Assembly (NCBI GenBank): GCA_030699345.1
Contig: JAUYMX010000584.1
Span: 1-8,738 of the forward strand
Source of the DNA: Methylococcaceae bacterium
GTDB taxonomy: Bacteria > Pseudomonadota > Gammaproteobacteria > Methylococcales > Methylomonadaceae
DNA: 8,738 bases
Direction: 5' to 3'
Shown: positions 1-6,630 of the stretch, in pieces
Layout of the letters: every line of letters begins with the position of its first letter
Position numbering within the stretch: the stretch's first letter is position 1
Made by a program: the position numbers and the translations under genes
The notes under the pieces: generated by a model
What the model saw: the letters and a program-made list of their open reading frames with translations, nothing else
The model's database searches: none
What the model was told of the DNA's origin: nothing

Positions 1-133
1 GAAATTGCCGAAAACGGTGATTTCAGGCTAAAACAAGTCCTCATGCGAGGGCAAAATACAAAAAACAGCAGGGATTCCGTGGCTGATTTATCACTGTCGG
101 TATACTTTTTATTTATAAGGGCAGTATTTCGAG
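1..133. other. Left-edge region without a recognisable gene
   Basis: No gene is recognised here. The first frame is open from the window edge to a TGA at 148-150, but its translation resembles nothing I know and overlaps the next reading frame. None of the three forward frames encodes the missing N-terminal part of the AhpD-like protein that begins at 134, so this DNA is probably unrelated sequence joined to a gene remnant. A TATACT at 101-106 could serve as a -10 box, but no convincing -35 box is placed correctly. Confidence 0.3.
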
Positions 134-460
134 GTGCCCCAATGTGAATACTGCCTCTCCGCTCATACCGCTATCGGCCGCAAAGCGGGTTTGAACGGGG
201 CGGAAATCGAAGCCAATCGGGCCGGTACCAGCCAGGACGCCAAAGCGGCGGTCGCGGTCCATTTCGCCCGCGCCTTGGTCGAGCATAAAGGCGAGGTGAC
301 CAATACCGAACTACAAGCGATGCGCGATGCCGGTTTCAGCGAGGCCGACATTGTCGAGGTGATCACCCATGTCGGCATGAATATCCTGACCAATATTTTG
401 GGCAAAGCCAGCCGGGTCGACATTGACTTCCCGAAAGTATCACTGAAACAAGCTGCATAA
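134..460 (+). pseudogene. 5'-truncated carboxymuconolactone decarboxylase / AhpD-like fragment
   Basis: This frame encodes about 108 residues of a carboxymuconolactone decarboxylase/AhpD-family protein, a group of small peroxidase-like enzymes that use a CxxC pair and a nearby histidine. The motif CEYCLSAHT lies at residues 4-12 and gives C4, C7 and H11. The later segments EANRAG, VITHVGMNILTN and VDIDFP are typical of the family. Intact members are about 175-180 residues and carry 60-70 residues before the CxxC. Here an in-frame TAA at 116-118 lies just upstream, and no frame in 1-133 encodes the missing part. The only available start is a GTG at 134, without a clear ribosome binding site. 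I read it as a remnant that lost its 5' end; a short expressed protein is possible but less likely. It may once have belonged with the detoxification operon that follows. Confidence 0.65.
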
Positions 461-585
461 TACTGCTACCAGACCAAGTTCAGGGACGAGCTTGGGCCCG
501 GATTCTTGCGCTGGATGGAATAAGTTATTGCAGCTCATGACTGTTCAGCACGGCAGCTGAGTATGTCAGAGTATGCATCAACGCC

Positions 586-678
586 TCACCCCATTACTGT
601 GAAAGTCTTGGTGGGAGCGACGCCTTCGTCGCGACGTAGGCGTCGCTCCCACAAAAAAACTTTCATTTTTCGGGGTGA
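586..678. repeat. REP-like nested palindrome upstream of the flavoprotein operon
   Basis: The core at 611-652 has perfect 15-base inverted arms, GTGGGAGCGACGCCT (611-625) and AGGCGTCGCTCCCAC (638-652). The 12 bases between them contain the palindrome CGTCGCGACG (627-636), so each half can also fold alone as GCGACG-CCTT-CGTCGC or GCGACG-TAGG-CGTCGC. Two further inverted pairs surround the core: TGAAAGT (600-606) with ACTTTCA (659-665), and TCACCCC (586-592) with GGGGTGA (672-678). The GTGGGAGCG head followed by a GC-rich hairpin is the style of REP elements mobilised by RAYT (TnpA-REP) transposases in gammaproteobacteria. No transposase gene is present here. The element ends 35 bases before the ATG at 713, so it could also affect expression of that operon. 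Confidence 0.75.
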
Positions 679-712
679 TGCAGCACTTTCATGATCGTTA
701 GGAGTAAAGGCC

Positions 713-1999
713 ATGGCCCGTGCATTTGCCAAAATCAGTTTCACACCCGATGTGCAAGCGGTACAAACCGAAATGGGCAGTCGTATGGCGTATCGTGCCG
801 CCGAACTGGGCGAGGCCGAAACGGTGGCGCTGAGCGCCTTCGAACAAGCCTTCATCGCCGAACGAGACAGCTTTTATCAAGCCACCGTCAGCCAATCCGG
901 TTGGCCTTATGTACAGCATCGCGGCGGCCCGGCAGGATTCCTGAAAATATTGGATGAACAAACCCTCGGTTACGCCGATTTCAGCGGCAACCGCCAATAT
1001 ATTTCGGTCGGCAATTTGCGCGGCGACGACCGGGTGAGCTTACTGTTGATGGACTATCCAGGGCGACAACGCCTGAAAATCTGGGGACGGACGCGGGTGG
1101 TGGATGAACGAAACGAGCCGGAATTGCTGGCTAAACTGGAATTGCCTGACTTTCGGGCTCCGGTCGAGCGCGGCATCGTGATTCACGTCGAAGCTTTCGA
1201 CTGGAATTGTCCGAAATACATCACGCCACGCTACAGCCAACGCGAAGTCGAAGCGCTATTGGCTCAGGCTCGCCAGCTAGAACCTGTGCTAAACACAACA
1301 CACGTGCCCGCCGCGCTGGGAAATGGCGTGTTGCCTTTGACCATCAGCGGCATTCGCCAGTTGACGCCGCGCATTCGCGCCTATGAATTGCGTCATGCCG
1401 ATGGCGAGTCGCTGCCGATATACCAAGCAGGGGCGCATATCCGCGTGCCGATCATCCTGTCGGACGGTAGCGTCACCTCCCGCACCTATTCGCTAACCGA
1501 CGCGCCGGATGATCCGGATTGCTATCACATAGCTGTTTTGCGTGTCGACGATGGCGAAGGCGGCTCGTCGGCATTGCATGACGGCTGGCAAGTGGGCACC
1601 CGCATCAACGTCGAAGCGCCGGAAAACTATTTTCCATTGCACGATGATAACCGCCCTGCACTGTTAATTGCCGGGGGTATTGGCATCACGCCGATCAAAG
1701 CCATGGCCGAAACCTTGGCCGCACGCGGTACGCAATTTCAACTGCATTACACCGGCCGAGGGCCACAAGATATGGCCTTTGTGAAAGACTTGCAACGGCG
1801 GTTTCCCGAGCGATGCCGGTTTTATTTCAGCCAGGCGCCAAACCCGACCCGGTTGAACGTATCGGCGCTGCTCGCTAACGCATCCACCGATACCGTCTTT
1901 TACGTCTGTGGCCCGCCCCGCCTGATTGACAGCGTGCGCCAAACCGCTCGCCAGCTCGGCATTGCCGATGGCCGGGTGCAATTTGAAAGCTTTAATTAA
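713..1999 (+). CDS. PNPOx-like FMN domain fused to a ferredoxin-reductase-type FAD/NAD(P) module
   Basis: This 428-residue two-part flavoprotein probably acts as a cytoplasmic NAD(P)H-dependent oxidoreductase; its substrate is unknown. Residues about 40-175 resemble the pyridoxamine-5'-phosphate-oxidase (split-barrel, FMN-binding) fold, with segments SGWPYVQHRGGP, DFSGNRQYISVGNL and NCPKYITPR. Residues about 205-428 match ferredoxin-NADP reductase/VanB-type reductases: RTYSLT at 257-262 is the flavin-binding RxYS motif, GGIGITP at 321-327 is the nucleotide-binding glycine loop, and CGPP at 399-402 is the usual C-terminal motif. The chain stops at FESFN, where VanB-type proteins continue into a plant-type 2Fe-2S domain, so no iron-sulfur domain is present. 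AGGAG at 700-704 lies 8 bases before the ATG, and the MGSRMAYRA segment typical of these proteins follows, supporting this start. It is the first gene of an operon with a GST and a DUF1348 protein, which suggests detoxification. Confidence 0.85.
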   Translation: MARAFAKISFTPDVQAVQTEMGSRMAYRAAELGEAETVALSAFEQAFIAERDSFYQATVSQSGWPYVQHRGGPAGFLKILDEQTLGYADFSGNRQYISVGNLRGDDRVSLLLMDYPGRQRLKIWGRTRVVDERNEPELLAKLELPDFRAPVERGIVIHVEAFDWNCPKYITPRYSQREVEALLAQARQLEPVLNTTHVPAALGNGVLPLTISGIRQLTPRIRAYELRHADGESLPIYQAGAHIRVPIILSDGSVTSRTYSLTDAPDDPDCYHIAVLRVDDGEGGSSALHDGWQVGTRINVEAPENYFPLHDDNRPALLIAGGIGITPIKAMAETLAARGTQFQLHYTGRGPQDMAFVKDLQRRFPERCRFYFSQAPNPTRLNVSALLANASTDTVFYVCGPPRLIDSVRQTARQLGIADGRVQFESFN

Positions 2000-2014
2000 C
2001 CGAAGGAGTGCAAC

Positions 2015-2620
2015 ATGATCACCCTGTACGACATGCCACTATCCGGCAACTGCCACAAAGTTCGCTTGCTACTGAGTTTGCTGGCTTTGCCCTATCAAAC
2101 CCAAGCCGTGGATTTACGCGGCGGCGAACAGCGCGGCCCGGACTGTTTACAACGCAATCCATTCGGCCAAGTCCCGGTGCTGGATGACAACGGCCAGATC
2201 ATTCGCGACAGCCAGGCCATTTTGGTCTATCTGGCCAAACGCTACGGCGGCGAACAGTGGTGGCCGGACGACGCCTACCCACTGGCGCAGATCGCCGCTT
2301 GGCTATCGACCGCCGCCAATGAAATCTTCCACGGCCCTGCCAAGCTGCGTGTACACCACAAATTCGGTAGTAATATCGATACGGTAACGGCCCGGCAAAC
2401 CGCCGAAAAGGTACTGGGCATTATCGACCGCCATCTGCAAAGCCGGGATTGGCTGGCTGGCGACAAAGTGTCCATCGCCGACATCGCCGTCTATCCCTAT
2501 TTGGCGCTGGCGCCGGAAGGCGATATCGACATTGGCACGTATACCAATATCGTTGCCTGGTTTCAACGCATCCGCACCTTCCCCGGTTATGTGCCAATGC
2601 CAGGCATGTGGCAGGCTTAA
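2015..2620 (+). CDS. Glutathione S-transferase family protein
   Basis: This 201-residue protein has the normal length and layout of a cytosolic glutathione S-transferase, which conjugates or reduces electrophiles with glutathione. Residues 1-80 form the thioredoxin-fold half: PLSGNCHKVRL at 8-18 carries the likely catalytic Ser10, QVPVL at 52-56 holds the conserved cis-proline (P54), and DSQAIL at 65-70 has the acid-Ser pair that binds the glutathione glutamyl group. Residues about 88-200 are the helical half; WLAGDKVSIADIAVYP is the conserved C-terminal-domain motif with its N-capping Ser and Asp. AAGGAG lies 6 bases before the ATG, which starts 15 bases after the flavoprotein stop, so the genes are cotranscribed. 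The GST class and substrate cannot be read from the sequence. Confidence 0.93.
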   Translation: MITLYDMPLSGNCHKVRLLLSLLALPYQTQAVDLRGGEQRGPDCLQRNPFGQVPVLDDNGQIIRDSQAILVYLAKRYGGEQWWPDDAYPLAQIAAWLSTAANEIFHGPAKLRVHHKFGSNIDTVTARQTAEKVLGIIDRHLQSRDWLAGDKVSIADIAVYPYLALAPEGDIDIGTYTNIVAWFQRIRTFPGYVPMPGMWQA

Positions 2621-2651
2621 CTCACCCACCCTTTCATAACGGAGAAACATC

Positions 2652-3125
2652 ATGACCCAAGAAATCAAAGCCCCCGTACCACCCTTTACCGCTGAAACCG
2701 CCGCGCAAAAAGTGCGTATGGCCGAAGACGCCTGGAACTCGCGCGACCCGGACCGCGTCGCCCTGGTCTATACCGAAGACACGCTCTGGCGTAACCGCGC
2801 CGAGTTTCCACAAGGCCGAGAACAAGTTAGGCAGTTTTTGCAACGTAAATGGGCCAAGGAACTGGATTACCGGTTAATCAAAGAGCTATGGGCTTTTACC
2901 GATCACCGCATTGCGGTGCGCTTTGCCTACGAATGGCGAGACGATTCCGGCCTGTGGTTCCGCAGTTACGGCAACGAGAACTGGGAATTCAACCCACAAA
3001 GTTTCATGCAACGCCGTTTTGCCAGCATCAATGATTCGCCGATCAAATCAGAACAGCGTTTGTTTCATTGGCCGCTGGGCCGCCGCCCCGACGATCATGC
3101 CAGTTTGAGTGATTTAGGGTTGTAA
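2652..3125 (+). CDS. DUF1348 / NTF2-like (SnoaL-type fold) family protein
   Basis: This 157-residue protein belongs to the DUF1348 group of the NTF2-like superfamily, small cone-shaped alpha+beta barrels found in isomerases, dehydratases and binding proteins. Family hallmarks are AWNSRDPDRVALVYTEDTLWRNR near residues 27-49, the Trp/Lys-rich RKWAKELDYRLIKELWAF segment, and RFAYEWRDDSGLWFRSYGNENWEF, which forms the central strands. Length is normal for the family. No signal peptide is seen, so it is probably cytoplasmic. GGAG at 2641-2644 precedes the ATG, 31 bases after the GST stop, making it the third gene of the operon. Its reaction is unknown; relatives often sit beside oxidoreductases, which fits a role in handling a shared small substrate, but this is inference. 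Confidence 0.9.
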   Translation: MTQEIKAPVPPFTAETAAQKVRMAEDAWNSRDPDRVALVYTEDTLWRNRAEFPQGREQVRQFLQRKWAKELDYRLIKELWAFTDHRIAVRFAYEWRDDSGLWFRSYGNENWEFNPQSFMQRRFASINDSPIKSEQRLFHWPLGRRPDDHASLSDLGL

Positions 3126-3164
3126 CCAACAGTTTGGCATCATTGTAAAAATCCTGACGAGATT

Positions 3165-3198
3165 GCCCGCGCCATTCATAACCAGAATGCTCGCGGGC
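3165..3198 (+). terminator. Hairpin after the flavoprotein-GST-DUF1348 operon
   Basis: GCCCGCG (3165-3171) pairs with CGCGGGC (3192-3198), and the inner arms CATTC (3173-3177) and GAATG (3185-3189) pair around the loop ATAACCA. It begins 40 bases after the DUF1348 stop. No U-tract follows, so it is not a classical intrinsic terminator; it could protect the 3' end, mark a factor-dependent stop, or be part of a dispersed repeat. Confidence 0.4.
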
Positions 3199-3381
3199 GA
3201 AACTAAGATTTAACGTGCTTATGGCCTTGAAACCGGACAGTTGGGGCATTGTTAACAGTAAATCTGTAACGTCGTCCATTGGCGAGGTCTAGCCAATTTC
3301 GGAAAAACCAGCCCGTCATGCAACCAACGATGTTATTGATCATCAGGACATATCATTGATTTCTCGATTACAGAATATTTT

Positions 3382-3411
3382 TTGTAAGGTTTGATCCTCT
3401 CCTAACGACTT
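3382..3411 (+). promoter_or_regulatory. Candidate ECF sigma promoter of the PiT-arsM-ecf operon
   Basis: TTGTAAGG (3382-3389) is followed after 16 bases by CGACTT (3406-3411). The same two-part pattern occurs before the thioredoxin gene and before bufA. GTAA(C/G)-type -35 and CG-containing -10 boxes are usual for ECF sigma factors. Transcription would begin near 3418, about 30 bases before the ATG at 3447 and just upstream of AGGAGG. Because the operon itself encodes an ECF sigma factor, autoregulation is the simplest reading. Assignment to that sigma factor is inferred. Confidence 0.5.
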
Positions 3412-3446
3412 AGAGCAACTAGTCGACGTAATCCAGGAGGTTTTTC

Positions 3447-4571
3447 ATGCTCACCAGTATTTTATTCATCAGCGTTTGCTTTCTGGCCTATGCCAACGGT
3501 GCCAACGACAACTTCAAGGGTGTGGCCAGTCTGTTTGGCAGTGGCACCGCGACCTTTAGGCAGGCGCTGACCTGGGCGACGCTGACGACGTTGGCCGGTT
3601 CGCTTACCGCGTTGTTTTTAGCTCAGACGTTGCTGGTTAAATTTTCCGGCAAAGGCTTGGCGCCGGACGAATTGATACACACGTTACCGTTCATGATTGC
3701 CGTCGCGGGTGGTGCTGGAATGACGGTGATTCTGGCGACGCGTTACGGCTTTCCGATTTCCACGACCCATGCTTTATTGGGTGCCATGGCGGGTAGCACC
3801 TTATTAGCAACATCCGGCACTATCAGTCTGGCACCGTTACTGAGCAACTTCGTGCTGCCATTGCTGTTGAGTCCGTTGGTGGCGTTACTGTCCGCCGCCC
3901 TGTTGTATTGGGCACTGAGCATCTGGTTTAGTCGTCGGCGAATCGAAAACGACTTGTGTTTATGCGTCGAAAACCCGGATAGTCCGGCGCTGGCCAGTAA
4001 CGCCAATATGACCCTGGCAATCGAATCGGCCCCCCTTCCCTCTCTAAGCCTGGATCGTCAAGAGGCTTGCGCCGAGCGGCAAGCCAGCCTGGTTTTGGGC
4101 TTTAATCTTGAGCGCCTGCGCGATGGACTGCATTTTTGCAGCGCCGGCGCGGTTTGTTTTGCGCGCGGCCTGAACGACACGCCGAAAATTGCCGCCTTGT
4201 TATTGCTGGCCCCCGGTTTTGATTTGCACTGGATCATTATCCTAGTCGCCACGGCCATGCTGCTGGGTGGTGTATTCAATGCGCGGCGGGTAGCGGAAAC
4301 CATGAGTCATAAAATCACCAGCATCACGCACGAACAGGGTTTGGCGGCCAATCTGGTCACCGCACTGTTAGTCATTTTTGCCAGCAAGCTTGGTATGCCA
4401 GTCTCCACTACCCATGTTTCGGTAGGTTCATTATTCGGCATTGGTTTGGTCAGCGGCAAGGCCAATTCTGGCGTGATCACGACGATTGCCTTATCCTGGC
4501 TGTTGACCTTGCCGTGTGCGGCGGCTTGTTCCGCTGCAATCTCACTCTACCTTAACGCCTATCTTCAATAA
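3447..4571 (+). CDS. Inorganic phosphate transporter, PiT family
   Basis: This 374-residue inner-membrane permease belongs to the PiT family, which imports phosphate (often as a metal-phosphate complex) with a cation and can also carry arsenate. The family's duplicated signature is present: GANDNFKG at 18-25 in the N-terminal half and GLNDTPK at 241-247 in the C-terminal half, each followed by a conserved helix motif, FPISTTH at 102-108 and MPVSTTH at 317-323. About ten hydrophobic segments surround a hydrophilic loop near residues 160-230 that contains a Cys pair (CLC). AGGAGG at 3435-3440, 6 bases before the ATG, is a strong ribosome binding site. The arsM gene follows 19 bases after the stop, so the pair is cotranscribed. 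This context suggests a role linked to phosphate/arsenate balance; the exact substrate cannot be decided from sequence. Confidence 0.92.
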   Translation: MLTSILFISVCFLAYANGANDNFKGVASLFGSGTATFRQALTWATLTTLAGSLTALFLAQTLLVKFSGKGLAPDELIHTLPFMIAVAGGAGMTVILATRYGFPISTTHALLGAMAGSTLLATSGTISLAPLLSNFVLPLLLSPLVALLSAALLYWALSIWFSRRRIENDLCLCVENPDSPALASNANMTLAIESAPLPSLSLDRQEACAERQASLVLGFNLERLRDGLHFCSAGAVCFARGLNDTPKIAALLLLAPGFDLHWIIILVATAMLLGGVFNARRVAETMSHKITSITHEQGLAANLVTALLVIFASKLGMPVSTTHVSVGSLFGIGLVSGKANSGVITTIALSWLLTLPCAAACSAAISLYLNAYLQ

Positions 4572-4590
4572 TAAAAATACGAGAACTCTC

Positions 4591-5634
4591 ATGACTACCA
4601 CTATCGAAATCAGCGAATCGGTTCGCCATTATTATGGCCAGGTTTTACAATCCAGCGATGACCTGAAAACCAGCGCCTGTTGCAGCATTGATGCCATGCC
4701 AAGCTATTTAAAAGCCTTGCTGGCCGGCCTGCATCCGGAAGTGCTGGAACGGTTTTACGGTTGTGGTTCGCCGTTGCCGCTGGCGTTGGCAGGCAAAACC
4801 GTACTGGATTTGGGTTGCGGCACCGGCCGGGATTGTTATTTACTGTCGAAACTGGTCGGACCGACAGGCAGAGTGATCGGCGTGGATATGACACCTGAGC
4901 AGTTGGAAGTCGCCGTGCGTCACCGCGACTGGCATGCCGAACGCTTTGGGTTTGCCAATGTGGAATTCCTACATGGCCATATCGAAAATCTGACCACAGT
5001 CGGTATTTTAGACAACAGCATCGACGTGGTAGTCTCCAACTGCGTGATCAATCTATCGCCGGAAAAACCTCGTGTGCTGGCGGAAATCTTCCGGGTGTTG
5101 AAACCGGGTGGCGAACTGTATTTTTCCGATGTGTTTGCTGACCGGCGCATCCCGGCCGAACTTCGCCAAGACCCGGTATTGCTAGGCGAGTGTTTGGGTG
5201 GGGCTTTGTATTGGGAAGACTTCCGACGCATTTTGCAGGACTTGGACTGCCCCGATGTCCGCAAGGTCAAGCAAAACCCAATCAGCATCGACGACCCCGA
5301 GGTGTTCGCCAAAATCGGCATGGTCAAGTTCGATTCAGTCACGGTGCGCGCCTTTAAAATGCCTTTGGAAGATCGTTGCGAAGACTTCGGCCAAGTCGCC
5401 GTCTATTCAGGCACTATCGACCTACACCCGCACAGTTTCGATCTGGACGATCATCATCATTTCGAAACCGGCCGGCCGCTAAGAGTATGCGGCAACACCG
5501 CCGGCATGCTGGCGGGCAGCCGCTATGGAAATCACTTTCAAGTGTTGGGCGATAAATCCCGGCATTTCGGCATATTCGATTGCTCACCCGGACCCGGCAG
5601 CGAATCGGCCAAGGCTGATAGCGCATGTTGCTGA
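4591..5634 (+). CDS. arsM: ArsM-type arsenite S-adenosylmethionine methyltransferase
   Basis: This 347-residue cytoplasmic enzyme resembles arsenite methyltransferases, which move methyl groups from S-adenosylmethionine to trivalent arsenic and yield methylated, partly volatile products. The class I SAM-binding motif VLDLGCGTGRD is at 71-81, followed by GVDMTPEQL at 97-105. Four cysteines match the arsenic-binding set of ArsM: C30 (or C31) in SACC, C58 in YGCGSP, C151 in SNCVINL and C201 in GECLGGALY. The 28-residue gap between the first two and the 50-residue gap between the last two equal those of the well-studied algal ArsM (44/72 and 174/224). A C-terminal domain with VCGNTAGML follows, and the protein ends in SACC. 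An upstream in-frame ATG at 4516 lies inside the PiT gene; the start at 4591 is better placed, although its GAGAA ribosome binding site is modest. The stop overlaps the sigma-factor start. Confidence 0.9.
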   Translation: MTTTIEISESVRHYYGQVLQSSDDLKTSACCSIDAMPSYLKALLAGLHPEVLERFYGCGSPLPLALAGKTVLDLGCGTGRDCYLLSKLVGPTGRVIGVDMTPEQLEVAVRHRDWHAERFGFANVEFLHGHIENLTTVGILDNSIDVVVSNCVINLSPEKPRVLAEIFRVLKPGGELYFSDVFADRRIPAELRQDPVLLGECLGGALYWEDFRRILQDLDCPDVRKVKQNPISIDDPEVFAKIGMVKFDSVTVRAFKMPLEDRCEDFGQVAVYSGTIDLHPHSFDLDDHHHFETGRPLRVCGNTAGMLAGSRYGNHFQVLGDKSRHFGIFDCSPGPGSESAKADSACC

Positions 5635-6248
5635 GCGCCGAGATGAACACACCCAATCAACTGAGCGAAGCATTATTGGCCGAACATCGGCCTGTGCTAT
5701 TTCGCTATGCCTTACTGCAACTAAAAAATACAGAACTGGCTGACGACGCCGTACAAGAAACCTTGCTGGCCGCTTGGCAAGCGTCTGCAAACTATGAAGG
5801 CAAAGCCAGTCTACGCACTTGGTTGATCGGTATTTTGAAACACAAAATTTCAGACCATTGGAGACGTAGCAACCGTGAAGTTGTCACCTTCGACTTCGAT
5901 GAAATCAATAACGACGACAGTGACGCAGCTGAAGATGATTACTTTATGAGTAACGGCCATTGGAACGGCGGCCCAAGCACCTGGAACGATCCCGAAGCAG
6001 CACTCAAGCAACAAGAATTCTGGACTATTTACGAAACCTGTCAGAACAATCTGCCGCCGAAAATGGCCAAGGTATTCATGCTGCGTGAACTGGTCGGTTT
6101 GGAAGCCGAGGAAGTGTGCCGCGAAACCGGCTTAAGCGACGCCAATTACTGGGTCACCATGCACCGTGCTCGATTAAGGCTGCGTGAATGCCTGGAAATC
6201 CGCTGGTTCAATAATCCAAAACCAACAGAGGAAAACGATCATGCCTAG
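5625..6248 (+). CDS. ECF RNA polymerase sigma factor
   Basis: This is a sigma-70-family ECF factor of 207 residues, resembling the group whose members carry LRTWLIGILKHKISDHWRR and end in LRECLEIRWF. Sigma region 2 spans about residues 22-85, with VQETLLAAW and the core-binding FRYALL segment. An acidic linker (about 88-112) is followed by region 4 at about 125-200, with LPPKMAKVFMLRELVGLEAEEVC and a DNA-binding helix near LSDANYWVTMHRARLRL. It directs RNA polymerase to stress promoters. The ATG at 5625 overlaps arsM by 10 bases and has AAGG at 5611-5614; an ATG at 5643 (MNTPNQLSE) is an alternative that would give 201 residues. The anti-sigma start overlaps its end by 8 bases. It is the natural candidate to read the repeated TTGTAAGG motifs of this cluster. 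Confidence 0.93.
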   Translation: MLLSAEMNTPNQLSEALLAEHRPVLFRYALLQLKNTELADDAVQETLLAAWQASANYEGKASLRTWLIGILKHKISDHWRRSNREVVTFDFDEINNDDSDAAEDDYFMSNGHWNGGPSTWNDPEAALKQQEFWTIYETCQNNLPPKMAKVFMLRELVGLEAEEVCRETGLSDANYWVTMHRARLRLRECLEIRWFNNPKPTEENDHA

Positions 6249-6450
6249 TTGCCGAGAAATTACTTTTCTTATTTCCAAAGGATTAGATAAAGAATCGAAT
6301 TTAGTAGAGCGGTTAGCGGTGGGATTGCATGTGCTGATGTGTGATCGTTGCCGTAATTACCAAACCCAATCCCAATTTATCCAAAAGGCAGCTCATCGTT
6401 ATAGTGAGCAGCTAAAAGACCGGTTAGAAAAAAATAATAAACTCTCATAA
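6241..6450 (+). CDS. Short zinc-finger (ZAS/zf-HC2-type) anti-sigma factor
   Basis: This 69-residue protein resembles the very short cytoplasmic anti-sigma factors coupled to ECF genes. Cys4 in SCRE and the H30-x3-C34-x2-C37 motif (HVLMCDRC) form the zinc-binding set of the ZAS fold. Such proteins hold their sigma factor inactive until zinc loss, thiol oxidation or metal binding releases it. No membrane segment is present, so sensing would occur in the cytoplasm. AGAGGA about 10 bases upstream serves the ATG at 6241, which overlaps the sigma-factor stop by 8 bases and implies translational coupling. An upstream in-frame ATG at 6184 lies inside the sigma gene and is rejected. The gene is visibly more AT-rich than its neighbours. 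Confidence 0.85.
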   Translation: MPSCREITFLISKGLDKESNLVERLAVGLHVLMCDRCRNYQTQSQFIQKAAHRYSEQLKDRLEKNNKLS

Positions 6451-6467
6451 ATTTAATTTATGCCCTC

Positions 6468-6496
6468 TTGTAAGGAACCCATGCCTTTCGAGACTA
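6468..6496 (+). promoter_or_regulatory. Candidate ECF sigma promoter of the thioredoxin-ccdA pair
   Basis: TTGTAAGG (6468-6475) is followed after 15 bases by AGACTA (6491-6496). It matches the candidate before bufA in spacing and the one before PiT in both boxes. A start near 6503 would leave about 128 untranslated bases before the ATG at 6631, including the hairpin at 6570-6590. The AAGGA inside the motif could instead be the ribosome binding site of the small frame at 6481, so the two readings compete. Confidence 0.4.
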
Positions 6497-6585
6497 ATAA
6501 ATGTGATTACTGCGGCAACTCTGGAACCTAGACTTTTCAACGAGGCGGCCCGCTTCACTCTCACTGTCCAGCTCTTAGTTACTAA
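6481..6585 (+). pseudogene. Possible mini zinc-finger frame interrupted by an in-frame TAG
   Basis: An ATG at 6481 with AAGGA at 6473-6477 opens a 16-codon frame (MPFETNKCDYCGNSGT) that ends at TAG (6529-6531). The same frame continues with TFQRGGPLHSHCPALSY to a TAA at 6583-6585. Read through, the 34-codon unit would have a CxxC pair and a later HxHC cluster, the layout of a small zinc-binding protein. It could be a gene broken by a nonsense mutation, a 16-residue peptide, or chance. Its 5' end overlaps a promoter candidate, which weakens the gene reading. Confidence 0.25.
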
Positions 6586-6590
6586 GGGCT
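6570..6590 (+). terminator. Hairpin in the gap before the thioredoxin gene
   Basis: AGCTCTTAG (6570-6578) pairs with CTAAGGGCT (6582-6590) around a TTA loop, nine pairs including one G-U. No run of T follows, so termination would be weak. It may instead structure the 5' leader of the thioredoxin-ccdA transcript. Confidence 0.35.
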
Positions 6591-6630
6591 GATCAATCTC
6601 AAATTCTTAACAATATGACAAAAGGTTAAT

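Larger units (their letters stand above)
3126..3446. other. 321-base intergenic region between detoxification operon and PiT operon
   Basis: No credible gene is seen. The region holds a strong hairpin at 3165-3198, a TGTAAC...GTCTA pair at 3265-3291, an ECF-type promoter candidate at 3382-3411, and the AGGAGG ribosome binding site of the PiT gene at 3435-3440. A minus-strand frame of 78 codons (3043-3279) starts here, but it overlaps the end of the DUF1348 gene and resembles no family I recognise. Confidence 0.5.

Noticed and set aside
1..150. Open frame from the window edge to 150 as the end of a gene
   Set aside because: Translation is low-complexity and unrecognised, and it runs into the AhpD-like remnant in another frame.
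3043..3279. Minus-strand frame of 78 codons in the gap before PiT
   Set aside because: It overlaps the end of the DUF1348 gene, matches no family I know, and lacks a clear ribosome binding site.
3300..3446. Pho box upstream of the phosphate permease gene
   Set aside because: No pair of CTGTCAT-like repeats with 4-base spacing could be found.
4516..4590. Upstream start extending ArsM by 25 residues
   Set aside because: The extension lies inside the PiT coding sequence and has no homology to ArsM N-termini; the ATG at 4591 fits better.
4610..5342. Minus-strand frames (4610-4894 and 4920-5342) opposite arsM
   Set aside because: They are shadows of a well-supported gene and show no domain pattern of their own.
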